A stretch of DNA of 64,000 nucleotides, taken from assembly GCA_030248065.1 (NCBI GenBank), contig JASAMV010006390.1, positions 27,419-91,418 of the forward strand, given 5' to 3'. The DNA comes from Rhynchonema sp. JSB1_4. Its lineage: Eukaryota; Nematoda; Chromadorea; Monhysterida; Xyalidae. Position 1 is the first letter of the stretch. The number at the start of each line of letters is the position of its first letter. The translations under genes and the position numbers were made by a program. Shown in pieces: positions 24,401 through 36,661 of this stretch. The notes beneath the pieces are model-generated. The model did not search any database, was not told where the DNA came from, and saw only the letters and a program-made list of their open reading frames with translations.

Positions 24401-25755
24401 ACACTGAAGTATTTTGCAGTCAACGGAGAGACTACTGTTGGTTAGTTTGAATAAAATTTTGACGTTTGTTTCTTCAAGCATTATGTAGTTATAAGAAGAT
24501 AAATTTTTCAGGTCAAATAATCGGTCATTTCTTGCACGCATACTCGAAAGAGCCCGAATACAACATCACACAGACACCGTTCTTATTTTGGCATCACAGT
24601 GGCGTCTCTGGTGAGGAACTAATTTGAAGATAGTCTGCTTTTCACTTGTCCAAACTTGTTGTCATGCGCTTTTGGAATTGAGAAGCATGACCTTCTTGCA
24701 AACATTATGTAAGTACTAGACAGCGACTTTGGTGGACTCTGTGTTATAAGGGTTCTTAGTATTGTGTGTCCCACCCTTGAGTTACTTACTTGGTATGGAA
24801 GAACGAGTCACAATACAATAAGTTTATTGGTTACATGTCACATAGTACACATGTGTCGTGAGCGTCAGCCCACTCCGCAGAGCGGCATGTCGGTAGTCAA
24901 GAACGAAAGTCAAATCTCCACCTAGAATAATGAGAGCAAGAAGTTCATGGCGGCAAATATATAAAGGAAAAGACCGGCAGACAGCGAGAGGGTCGATTAG
25001 CCAAAACAAAGAAGCATTCCAGTGATAAGCACTGAGTGAAAGTAGGGATCGGTGAATGTATAATAAGGGGTTGTATAAACTACATAACATCTGTGTCCCG
25101 GTATGCTTTGTAGTTTTGTATAGTTTGATTGACGTAAAGCGAAATCACACTGAGTGGTCTCGAACTAAAGTCCATGGCCGTCGTAATGCGTATGGTCAAC
25201 CTCGTTTTGGTCAGATACCGTGCGGTTACCAGGTATCCTAAAAAATGATCTATATGGCGGTCCACAGTCCAGCGCAGAACATCGCTGTTTATTGTGCAAA
25301 CATTGCCAATTTGGCTACAACTATAATTTGGCTAATTTGGCTAACTGTTTGGTCGTCAACACAAATCGTCAACGCTGCTGGTCGTCCTGCATGAGTGTGG
25401 GGAAATGTATACAAGTTGGGTTGTGTTGGTAGGTTGACGACGAACGTTGACGATATTCGTTGACTACATTAATGTAAGCCGCCGCATTGTTTAAACAGCT
25501 GATCATTTCTCAGGCACAAGTGACAAATGGCCAAACATTGACAGTGTTCTGGATCAAGACTTGTGCCTGATCGAACTTTTGGCGTATTCAATGAACGAAT
25601 GTCGGACACGCGAAACATTAGGTGCACAAGTCTACGACTCGAATGTGCAACCGCGAATATTCACCTTTGGCGGTCAGGGTAGGAAAGCTTGGCGGAATGA
25701 CGCCGAAAACAGAAAGTGGATCAAGCAGAAGGTTAATGAATATTTTGGCTCGTAG
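21411..25755 (+). CDS. type II membrane glycosyltransferase with DxD sugar-binding motif
   Basis: Exons: 21411-21705, 22025-22150, 23017-23139, 23493-23719, 24296-24440, 24512-24610, 25514-25755; 418 residues, phases consistent. Membrane anchor at about residues 16-33 (AASFGAIFFLLLLFMFI), then a Gln/Pro-rich stem. The catalytic part begins PIIWVFWDTGRPPPIIQLCL. HKADYFRARILDEYGG leads into the metal-binding DSD at 190-192 (IYLDSDVVPF). This order matches the Gly_transf_sug / capsular-polysaccharide-synthesis-like (GT32-type) fold, in which the DxD binds the nucleotide sugar through Mn. A C-terminal region with PFLFWHHSGVSG and GRKAWRNDAENRKW is conserved-looking but not assigned. Substrate unknown. 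Intron 2 carries the hAT-type MITE at 22322-22829. Confidence 0.85.
22322..22829. mobile_element. CAGGGTTGGGC hAT-type MITE, copy 2
   Basis: 508 bp between CAGGGTTGGGCAAAAA and TTTTTTGCCCAACCCTG, flanked by a perfect 8-bp duplication CTGTGGGC (22314-22321, 22830-22837). Eight-base duplication and CAGGG ends are diagnostic for hAT. It lies in an intron of the DxD glycosyltransferase. Confidence 0.93.
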
Positions 25756-25886
25756 CTAAAGTTTGGTTGTTAGGTATTTTAGTTGCGATTTTAATTCATT
25801 GTTACTCTTGTGAAACATTCTCCGTGTCACAGAAAGGTGCCAGGTGTTGCCTTTTTGCAATCAGCCTCATTTGCTCAATGCAGGTA

Positions 25887-26199
25887 TAGTCCGTCCATCA
25901 GCTCATGTCACTTTGTGATGCTGCTGGCCGACTTGTTCCCTTCCTCCACGTTCTAACGAAAGAGAAATTGAGTTTCCGAAAAAAATATTTTTGCTCCTAA
26001 ATTGTGGTTTTTATGAAATCGACGTGTTTTATCGATTTTAATTTAATTTGATCGAATTCAATCTTTTCAACACATTTTGTTTATTTTTTTAGTTTTTTTG
26101 CAAAATCAGCCACACTCAATTTCTCTTTCATTAGAACGTGGAGGAAGGGAACAAACCAGCCAGCAGCAACACAAAGTGCCATGAGCTGGTGGACGAACT
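25887..26199. mobile_element. TAGTCCGTCCA foldback MITE
   Basis: TA duplications (25885-25886, 26200-26201) flank ends TAGTCCGTCCATCAGCTCAT and complement with some mismatches. Arms continue through the AACGTGGAGGAAGGGAACA block. The end sequence is related to the MITE that breaks the protease gene at 62568. Confidence 0.82.
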
Positions 26200-26201
26200 A
26201 T

Positions 26202-26870
26202 ACGCGTCACACCATACACACATTGTACATTTTTGTTGTGTTTATCACAATTTGCCCGAACAATATTACAGATGATGAATAAAATACAGTAATCGTGTTG
26301 AAAATGTTAGGATCCCATGAATGCAAGTGTGTTGGCACCGACGGCGGACAGCGCAGGTCGAGCCATCGATGCCGAACACACACATGAAAGTTAGTCACCG
26401 TCTTGTTGCCTGGTGTTGGAAAGTGTCATCGCTATGAAATAACAAATTTTTTGTATAAATTATGTGGCATCTGCTGCATATTTGACACAATTAATGGTGT
26501 AACACATGTAACACGCGCGGCACTAATATTTAAAATTTCCTCAATTTCAACAATTGTTGGCCGTCACTTAACCAGTGCTCATACGAACGCCCGATTTGAT
26601 TCCTCCAGTGCTCGTGTGCGAGACGTATCTCTCAGTTTTGCCTGGAAACCTTTTGTTCAAACTTTTCGTTTTTTTTTAAATTTGTTTCAAGAGGAGAAAT
26701 TTATGTGCTTGACATGTCTTACCATCACCGCTGTAGCCGTACCAAAGTTTGAACTTGGGTGCCGGCGGCGGAATCTGTGTCTGTGGAGCTGGCGGGTCGG
26801 TAACCTTCAAGAATGATAAAAAAATTAAAAATGAGATCTAAAGAAAGAAAGAAGGAAGATACATAGTGTA
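26202..26870. other. gene-free stretch downstream of the repeat-protein gene
   Basis: Likely 3' region of the minus-strand gene. No motif-bearing open frame or repeat boundary is visible. Confidence 0.4.
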
Positions 26871-29800
26871 CTAAGAGTCAATAACCTGTTCATTTTTATC
26901 ATCAGTCAAGGGCACAATGTACCATTTGGTCACTCCGCTGACAAAGTCTTGTGATTTCGACAGGATTACGCATTCGGCAGGACTTTCCGGGCAAACTACA
27001 ATAAAGGTACAGTTCATACTCTCTTCATGATGAATGCATTTTCCATTCACGATCAGAACGCTTAGGACGCCGTACCAGCTAGGTAAGCGCTCCTGTGCGC
27101 CCACGGTTGGACTAGACTAGCAGACGGCGGCAAGGCAACTGTGAATTTGTTTGGACCATACATAATGTTCTGATGAGAGTTGCAGCACTGCTGTAATTTC
27201 GACCAGGGTAGGCTGCTGTTAGGCGCAAGTTATGGACAATTTATTACACCAGTGCACAGCGCAGCAGATAATCTGGTGAAGCAGGGAATTGTTTATTTGC
27301 GTAGTCCAACCGTATAGCTCGAAGTCCTAGCGCTTGCTTTCGATGATATTCGAAAAGAAGCAAAACCAGTCCAAAAAACGACCCCCAGAAACAATTACAC
27401 ACCAACAAAATGGCTCTGTTTGAGCACGGTGGCCTGTTGAGCCTGTCGCTTTCGACGCCTCCTCTTGCCGGCCGGCGCAGTGCACGATGGATCATTGCCA
27501 TCACAGGATGTCAACGTGCCGCTGAAACTCAACGTCGTGTCCGTACCCTGCGCCGTGCCCTGCTGAAACGGGAGAAAATTGGCTGCATTCACGCTGATGA
27601 TGCCCTGGTGCACCATATGAGCACGCTGCATAGCTCATATTATGACGTCAGCGCGTGCACTGGCTCCATCGGGCTGTCCCGCTGTGCACTGGCTACCGCT
27701 GACGAACGTTGAGCATAACACCCAACACCCACACCACAGGTGCATTCGCACTGACGATGACCTGGTGCGACAAACAGGTCTGAACAGGGCAAACAACAAA
27801 ATTGCTCGATGAATAACTCCATGTTCAGAACGGATTCAGAACTGTCTTCGTGAAACATAATTACTGCAAACAGCGATGCGAAAGAATGAGAAAAAATATG
27901 AAAATGTCCAATCTTCCATTGTGTGTTATGTACCTGTGATAGTGTGCTGCTTGGCGCTGTACCCATGTCAGTCAATTGTGTCTTTGTGTACGCAAACGAT
28001 GAATCACCGGTGGCCACAATTGAACTGCGGCCGAACATTTCTGTATATGTTGTTAAAAACTGAAACTCTAGCTTTATACTTCAGTTTTTTTTGATTTCTT
28101 GCCATTTGATTTGGTGTACATGCACTGTTTCTTTTGACAATCGCGCGCAAGCACGCAACAAATTTAGGTCAACTTTCTGTTGTCATCTTACGCCGTGGTT
28201 ATCACTACGCTACTGGATTCGAGATCCAAGCCTGATCAATCGATTCCCTGTAGGGTCATCCCGTACACATACTTCGCCATCCATTGATCAGATCCATCAC
28301 ATCCAAGTCGGTCTTCGTGTGCACCTGCGAGTCGCCAGCATTGTTCACAGCCAGTGCCTCACTCTCAGCCACGCCCAACGTTCCGGTACCGTCGGTGTTG
28401 GAGCTGGTCAGCACCGTACCGTTAACAATGGCCGTCTCGCCGATCGCCGTGTTGTTGGACTCGGCCCGCGCGGCTGCAATCGAGTGAGAGTACTGCGGAT
28501 TGTCATGCGGCAAGGGTCGGGGAGTATTCGGGGCGGGATTCTTGAGTGAGTGGGGATAAGAATGGAACGTGCTCAGGTTGCGCAAGCGCAGATATATGGC
28601 AGCGTTGGTCACGATGCACATGCGTACAGTATCTTTGGCGTCAATCTGCCACTTTCAGCCGCAAAAATCCGATTGTAACCTCAGTGCTTCGCGTAGGAAT
28701 GATTATTTTTTTCGACTTGTAAAATGAAAATCGACTACAATCAATGAGGCGCGCGTTTGGTATGTATTTAAGGATCGGCTTACCGAGCGCGTCCTTTCAG
28801 CGGAATTCAGATGAAAATTAAATTATAATTTGGACCATAGCATTTTCGTATGCTCTTGTTGCCAATTCTTTTTAAATCAAGTGTGATTTTCACGCCGGTA
28901 TTCACATAATTGTACGATTGAAGCTGGAGTTTGCATAAAAGATTGACCAACGTTGATACAAAAGACGCCGTCATAAAATTTTGTAATCTGTGTTTTCATC
29001 TGAATTCAGCGGAAAGACGCGCTCGGTAAGCCGATCCTTAAATACCAAACGCGCGCCTCATTTTTTGTAATCGATTTTCATCTCACAAATCTAAAAATCA
29101 ACATTCCTATGCGAAGCACTGGGATTAAAATCAGATTCTTTCAGCTGAAAGTTCGGGGATGACGCCAAAAATACTGTATGCGTCTGAACGTGCCCACAAA
29201 GCACACCCGCATACACAAAACCAATAAGGTTTGTGGACGACTGCCACATCAGTGCACTGGCACTGGTGAATGTTTGCAGTCAACCTGGCATGTTTCTGCC
29301 ATTTTCTTTTTGCAAATATGTGGGCTAAGCTCAATAGGATCCCAGAAGGTGGAGTTATACTTGTCCATTTTGGGCTTGTAGACAGTGTGGGGACAAATTT
29401 TTGTTGGAATCATATTTGTGATAGAATTGGGACACTAATTTCGACCAGCGTGAAAGTTGTTCCCCCTCACCAAATGAACAACTTTTACGCTGGACGAAAT
29501 TTGTGCTATATTTACGCTGGACGAAATGGACAAGTATAACTGCAGCTTGACTCACCATGGTCCTGAGTGATGGTGCCATCGGGGGCCACCTGCTGGAGCA
29601 CGTCCACAGCTTGCACATTGGCGGTGGCATTATCGTTGGTGGAGTTGGCGAACCCTTGTGCTGCCACCATCACCACAGCCTGACATGTATGGTATACAAT
29701 ACTAGTTAATTTTTTGTGTGACTGGCAGCATCAAACTTAATTATCGGATTGCGGACATGTTTTGCTCACGGAGCTCTTCGCTTTTTATTGATGCCACTAA

Positions 29801-32800
29801 TTTTGAATCTTAAAAAAAAGCCTTAAGACTAAACTATACTTCATTCTCTCACGCAACACAAAACAAATTTTCCCACTGATTGGTTCTCACGCGCGCGCCA
29901 GCCAATCAGCGCGCGAAAATTTGTGTCGTGTTGCGTGAGAGAACGAAGTTAGGCCTCCATACGCCCGCCGAAATTCCGTGTCGGAACAAGTTTGTTAGCT
30001 AATTCCTAACACCTACAGTAGTTGTCCGATTTTCCATCCGATTGTCAACTTTGATTCCGATTAAACCACTTATTTTTGCAACTTTATTGAAAAATCTTTA
30101 GTTGGATTTCACCGGCATCACTCACATTTCCGCTGTTGTACTCCGACTGTCCGTTCACGGTGGCTGTGCCGGTTTCGGTGCCGTTTTGCAAACTTTGCGC
30201 AATCGAGATTACGTCTAAATTTAGAGGAAAACTCGGCTTTTGTAAAAGCAATTGTATTTTTCATAAATGTTTCTCACTCGTTTCTCCAAAGCTATCATTT
30301 GCGGTCAGTCCCTGCGCCCCAATCAGTAGCATTTCGCCGCCGGTTGCGTTGCCCTGGAAGCATTTTTCTTAATGTCACTTTAGGTACCTTTCTCAGTTTT
30401 CTTTTCAATACTACTTTCCATATTGAAGTTTTATTTGTAAACCGAATCTGAGAAGCGAGAATTGCGCGTCACCAACCACCGCCCAAGCTCTTTATGACCG
30501 GTCGTCGATGATGGTGGAAACCATAATCATTTTCGGTCAAAATAACTTTTCACGATATGGAGTGATAAGAAAGTTAATGATGACAGACTGCAGACCGAAA
30601 CTGAGTTGAAAAATATTCACTGTGTGGATGGTTGACACGGAAGAGGGTGCCAATACTAACACCAAACGATCCTTCACCCTGATGTGTCAAGGGGAACGCG
30701 TCATCAACAGTGGCGACAGCGGATGCCTCCAGGGAGCAGTTGCCAGTAGGCGAATCACAAACGACGTTGCCAGTCGAGTCGATGGCTTGAGAAATTGGTT
30801 TATTTTGGTAAATATAATCTTTTCATGTGTTTGATTATACGTATTACACGTAACATTGCGGCGCATGGGCAATTGAGCAAAACCAGTTTGAGCAAGAGAA
30901 AAAGAGCAAAGCCGGCAGGGTACTAATAAGGGCAAGACCAAAAGGGTGAGATTCAATTTGGTGCGCTAACAAACCTTAGGCTAATACTAATGTTGTTTTA
31001 ATAGTATGGGGTACTAATTTTCGCAATCCAGGGTCCAAAACTGAAATCTTGGATATCGATGTTTTGATGGGAAATCAGTTCGACAACACCTTCAGGAACT
31101 CTCACAAAGTTTGGCGTGCCAATTGCAAGTGAATCGTCAGTTATAAGTTCCCCGATTTGGACTTCTTTGCAAAAGTTTAAAGATGAAGAAATGGGGAAAG
31201 ATAGAACTATTCTATTAAATAGTTAAGTAACGAATGTTAGCTCTCAAAACATGTACTTGGTTCATTTTTGGAGTTTCACAAAATCGTCGACCTGCCCACT
31301 TAAATAGGCTCCTAGTTACAGTACCAGCTGCAACTCTGGGTGATTTCTGCACGTACGCATACAGCACGCGTACGTACGCGTGCACGCCTGTGACGCCTTT
31401 GGACAGAATGCACACACAAAAGTATAGGAGGCCGAGTACACCGCGTGCACTGCGTACACAGTGTTGAAGCGGTCAAAGGCGTGCCTGCGGTGTACGCGTA
31501 CGTACGCAGGCGCACGCGTACGTACGCAGGCGCACGCGTACGTACGCAGGCGCACGCGTACGTACGCAGGCGTACGCGTACACCGCAGGCACGCCTTTGA
31601 CCGCTTCAACACTGTGTACGCAGTGCACGCGGTGTACTCGGCCTCCTATACTTTTGTGTGTGCATTCTGTCCAAAGGGGTCACAGGCGTGCACGCGTACG
31701 TACGCGTGCTGTATGCGTACGTGCAGAATTCACCCAGAGTTGCAGCTGGTACTGTACCTGATGCTTTGGAGTTGGTACTGAAAGTTTGTGTGGGTCTTCG
31801 TGCATGTACCAGTCAACTTTTAGTTCATGAGCGAAATTCATTTTGTTCGCTTTGTGGACCAGTTTCCCACACGCCTTGCGAAAATTGGCACCCCATGCCG
31901 TTAAGGCAACCGCATTGTCATTTATGCACGTATAAATACATAGTTTGTCCTTCCTGGCTGTTTGCTGAACCTATAGGCCTAGTTATAAAAATGGAAAGTT
32001 GTGACAGATTAATATTATCTATTAGTGGAAGACACCGTAAAAAATGAGAGCTTGATGAAGGCAGCAATGAAAAGGAAAAAACAGAGAAATAAATGAAAGC
32101 AAAAAAGCGAGCAAGAGCAAATTTAAAAAATTGCGCAAAAAATAAAAAATTTCGAAAAATACTAAATAAACTAAAAACCTAGCCCCATGAAAAGCAGAGA
32201 AAAAACGAGTTCCTAGAGAATCGGCTTTTACAACCATTTTCTAGACTGAGAAAATTAGAAATTAAATTAACATTAGTAATTAAATTAACATTGGTATGAG
32301 CCTGACCCTTTTGTTTGTGGGGCGAAATGAATTTTGCCGCTTTGGTCTTGCGCTTTTTGCTTTCGCCCTTTTGGTCCTGCCTTTTTGATCTTGCCCTTAT
32401 TTGTACTCTGCCCTTTTGGCTCTGCTTTTTTTTCGTTTGCTCAAACCGGCCTTGTCCAATCGCCCGGCCACCAACATTGCTGTCAACTTTTTCTCACCGC
32501 ACTTGCGTTTTAATGGGGATTACATACCTGTTGCCACTGAGTTCGTAAGCATGTTTACAGGGACATCATGAATCTCAAAACATCCCTCACTGAAAAAACT
32601 TGGATTCCTGCCAAACCAATAAAGTCCGATTAAACCGAACAAGCTTTGTGCAAGCGCTGCACACCCACACGCAAACCGCGCAAAGTCCGATTACCAAATT
32701 CGCTATTGCTGGTTATCCAACAAACACAGAATAAGAGTAACCAACGAATATGAGAATATAACCAACAATCGTCAGAATTCTCCACCACCAGAGAGCCCTC

Positions 32801-35220
32801 AATCATACCCATTACGTCGCCGCTGGCCTCAACTGTGTTCTCGCCTTGAAAATCAGGGTGAAAATTAGTTTTCGACGAACTGCGAGAAAGTGAAACGTCA
32901 GCTTTTTTGCCTGCGCGTTCATTTTAACGAACCACGAGCGAGTGCAGCACCAGGGACTGTCGAGTCTTCGTAAAGCAAGTTCGTCAGATCAGTCTGCACA
33001 TCACCGTTCGCACCGACGATCGTGCCGGACGCCTGGTTCTGTATCGAGTAGATGCCTGAAAAGTGTGGGTGAACGAAAGTGGGATGTCAGCAGCCAAATA
33101 CGGACGTTATTCTTGATAAATCGACATTTATTCAGGCGTGGTCAAGTCGGCAGAAATCCACAAATGTATGGGTACCGGTCGAGGGCTGATCACAAAGATG
33201 CTCGACCTTATTTAGCCGGCAGTTGGTGCAAAAGGTCATCATCAGCGCGAGTCAGCCAGGTAATGGCACGTGGCCTCAGTAATTGTGAACACGGTGACAA
33301 TAACGAACGTGATCTATTGACGGCATCTCCCAATCGCGATATCGCCTTCGACAACGCGCCGTTCAGCCCCGACGATTGTGCGCTGGCGATTGCGAGGATG
33401 TTGGCGTTGTTGATCGTCTGGTTTGCGTTCACGAACCCGCTCACGCCCACTGACGTGTCGCCGGTGGATTCGAGCGTTTGGTTGATCTCACGGCCTGAAT
33501 TATTGCAGTTACGTTTGACCTGAACTTGCATCTGAACTGTTACAATGTGTTTGTGATCGGGTTCCTGCTTACACGACAAGTGTATCTTCCTTCTTCACGC
33601 AGCACAGTTGACACTGCGCGTTTCGACGATTTGGATGCAAAAGTAATCGGCATGTCAGCCTTGGGCTTGTAAGCCTAAAAAATATGCCCCCGCTCGTTTG
33701 GAAGCGCCCGAGCCGAAGCTTGCGAATAAGTAGGGAAATCGCAAAAACAACACGTGTATTAATTTCACTTTTTTGCTCATATCAGCAAGACTTTTCGCCG
33801 ATCTCGCGCGTTATATTGCATTGGAAGCTGCATTGTACTGAAAGTTCTTGCTGACAAAGTTTGCTCACAAGCCTTACGGACGTGCCAATTACCAATGGCC
33901 AAACCACAGGTGACATACTGTACATACAAGAAGGGTGTTCCACCTTCCACGAGGTATTGGTCGCACAATGACTAAATCAGAATTCATCTACCCTGATCTT
34001 CAGGTTCAACCTTAACCACTATGCTACTTGTATTTTTAACAAAACATTTACAGCTCAAAATAATCCGGCACGGCACCCACGTTGCTGCAGTTCTGAAACA
34101 TTTTGGTGACTGCATGGCTTGTGCGTGATTGCGCAACGCAACGTCATTGCCCCGTCACTTTCCCTCTTCACGATTCAGGGAAAAAAATTGACCAATTCTT
34201 ATATAGTCATTGTGCGAACAATACATTGTGTCACAAACAAAATGGGCAGGCAATGTTACCAGTCTGAATTCCATTCGGCGCGCCAACAGCCAGTCGTGAG
34301 CGTTGCATGAGCTCGGCCAAATTTATGCCAAACGCGGATCCGAAACTCGTCATATTCGATGTCGACGTGTTCGTCAGGTCGGCGTGCGTGTTCGTGTCGG
34401 CACTGATGTACATGCTGTCACCGGTCGCATTCGCAAAATTGTCTCCGATTGCAACTGTAACTTTCAGCTTTTTGGTTGTTCATTTTTATACAGTATCGTC
34501 CTTGTATGGTGAATAACATGTTGTTTTTTTAATAACTATTTTAGAAATCAAAGCGGATCAAAGCTTGCGTTTGTTTTACCAGAAATTCACTATTTAAGAG
34601 ATTTAAGAGACTCTAAACATGTGTATAGGTACATTACATGTTTTTTCATAAATTTTACTTGAACTAGAAAAACATATGCCAAACCTCCATGATTGAAATC
34701 GGTCAAGTTGAACACAAGACCCGACGCTGTCAGGTTTACTTCGGTTGCCCCGGCACCAGCTGATGTGCCGTTAAGCTGAAGTTTTAAGTGAAACCTCACA
34801 AAATGTTACTTTTTACCAAAGAATTTCACGTTTCACCGACATTAATATCGATGACGCCCTCGCTTTGAACGGTTAAGTTGCCAGTGACGTCAGATGTCGT
34901 GCCAGCATCTCCCGCAGATGCATTGGCGTTCCAAACGTATTCTGTAGTTTCTTGTCAACAGTTACATTTTGTGGTAAATATGTACATAGTTACATTTTAA
35001 GTTGTGTTTTACAAATAACCAGAAAAATAGTTCACCTGCGGTGCGCTTTCGTCTTAAGTGACGGGATTCGGCTGAAAAAGAGCAAGAAAGTTAAAAAAAA
35101 CATTATTTTTAGAAATGCCTGAAAGAGCCTGAAAAAATCTGAACCTGATTCAGGCATCCATATAGACAGGAAACAGGCGGCGATAAACGCAGATGCAAAC
35201 AGATTATGCTTGAGTGCCAT
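26871..35220 (-). CDS. secreted six-unit repeat proprotein, paralogue B
   Basis: Sixteen exons: 35145-35220, 35036-35071, 34841-34941, 34685-34775, 34260-34454, 33309-33494, 32933-33055, 32767-32844, 30661-30785, 30278-30353, 30126-30214, 29556-29679, 28273-28473, 27934-28040, 27403-27562, 26871-26995; 630 residues. Signal peptide MALKHNLFASAFIAACF, then the basic site HLRRKRTA, a Thr/Asn/Gly/Ala-rich body with many NxS/T sequons, the SCDGNDPSC segment, a second basic run GKRRRRKRQ and a C-terminal domain VCPESPAECVIL. Six units of 186-213 nt are bounded by phase-1 introns; units 3, 4 and 5 are each split by one extra intron. Every block aligns in order with paralogue A. No known domain recognised; a cuticle, mucus or surface protein is only a guess. 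The weakest junctions are 34841 and 32767. Confidence 0.82.
28627..29176. mobile_element. CAGTATYTTTGGCGTC foldback element
   Basis: Flanked by TA (28625-28626, 29177-29178). Ends CAGTATCTTTGGCGTC and GACGCCAAAAATACTG. Long arms include GGATCGGCTTACCGAGCGCG and its complement. 550 bp, in an intron of paralogue B. TA target and CAGT ends suggest a Tc1/mariner-type non-autonomous element. Confidence 0.82.
29815..29960. repeat. short foldback
   Basis: Arms CTCTCACGCAACAC and GTGTTGCGTGAGAG plus the neighbouring AAATTTT blocks surround a GCGCGC-rich loop. Ends unresolved. Confidence 0.6.
31319..31754. mobile_element. CAGTACCAGCTGC palindrome with CGTACGTACG core
   Basis: TA duplications (31317-31318, 31755-31756) flank 436 bp. 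Arms of about 180 bp are near-identical (CAGTACCAGCTGCAACTCTG and complement). The centre holds four units of a 20-bp repeat with GCGTACGTACGCAGGCGCAC. It lies in an intron of paralogue B. Tc1/mariner-type MITE by target and end bases. Confidence 0.88.
33957..34221. mobile_element. TTGGTCGCAC MITE, copy 2
   Basis: 265 bp flanked by TA on both sides. The right inverted repeat has one change (GCGAACAA). Its edge is only 38 bp from an exon of paralogue B (34260). Confidence 0.9.
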
Positions 35221-36661
35221 TTTTGAGAACCGTAATCAAAAATTTTGACGAAAAGTCTAAAAATTTACAATTGTAGTTTCAACACTGATTTCATTTTGTA
35301 CAGAACATTATTGTCCGAATCTGAAATACCGGCTTTGAGAGGAAGTATTTATTAGCTATGGCAAGATTGCGTTGAATTTTACACGAGAATCAAGTTCGGT
35401 ATTCACAAACCGAACCAAAAATTTGTGTCTAAAACTGTTCAAAGAAACTAGTCTGAGTCTGTGAGGGTGCGATGGGAAATATAAAAACGCCAACAGTGTA
35501 CAGAAGGACTACATATATTTGTGTATAACTCTGACAAAACCGTCCAAAACGGTAAAACCAGCTCTGCCACGCAAATCAGGGGGCTGCTGTATCCCTGGCA
35601 GACGTTAAGCCGGAAACCTGGCGGAAATCGGATCATGACGTTTTCGAGCATCGCTCACGCACTTTCCGTTTGTTTTCCAGGACGATGTATCCGTAATGTG
35701 CATGAAATTGTTGTTGGTTATTTTTGTTTGGTCTTGTTGCGACTGTTGTTGTTATGTATGTTGTTGTGTCACTCAGATTTCCGTTTCAACACCTCCGCCT
35801 TTCCCGTTTCACACTTCGAGGATTTCAGAATTAAAATGCGCTTTTCTGTGGAGGCGATGATAATGCCGTTCTATGTAATTGAAATAATGATTTTTAGTGG
35901 AAAAACTCTTCGCTACGTACATTTACGCTAAACCACAGTTTTACGTTGGATGTGAGTACGAACCAACAAATTTCTTGCAGAAAAAGTCACGGTGTTTTGC
36001 GAGAGAGTATTTGCTTCAGCGTTATTCTATTTCTTTTAACTTCCTTCGTGCACTTACGGTGCATTTCCACCATCAAACCCTTGACTATGCTTCCGAAAGA
36101 AATTATTTGCTCACATAATGGGCTCAATACGAAAAGACCAGTCATTTCGTAATCCTCGCAACACGTCACAAATCGGCTGAAATCACCACTGACGATAACA
36201 ATGAACACGTGGGCTTAGGGTTTTCCAATGTGTGCGTGCAGAACAGGCGCACTGACGATGTCCTGGTGCACCGTCTGTCTGTGGAAACAGGAGTAACAAA
36301 CTTGTCGCTTTGGATCCAGAGCAAGGTTTTTTTGGAGTTCGTTCAATTTCGTCTGCAACAAGTTTGGTCAACAACAACAAGACTGATAATCGCAAATCAT
36401 TCTTTTATCACACAGCGCAGTAGGCACAAACGTTGACACAACGATAGAGAACGACATAATTACAAAATTGCAGTTATTACGAAAGGAGTGCAGCAATCTT
36501 GACGAAGTGTTTATAAGGCGGAGGCTGGGTGAGTGTGTGTGTGGGGCTTCAAGTCACACGTGGGTGCAGATGGAGACAGGAAGAGAGCAAGCTTTGTCAT
36601 TAAACATAAAAATGTCTCAATTATTATCATTTATCACAATTTTATCATATTTTTCGGAAAA
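35221..36661. other. intergenic region between the two repeat-proprotein genes
   Basis: About 1.4 kb: 3' side of paralogue A and presumptive promoter of paralogue B. It contains a reversed copy of the GGTGCACCAGG motif at 36249-36272. No gene seen. Confidence 0.45.

Noticed and set aside
31215..31781. Arg/Tyr/Val-rich repeated frames at 31.3-31.8 kb
   Set aside because: They come from the CGTACGTACG palindrome and read similarly on both strands.
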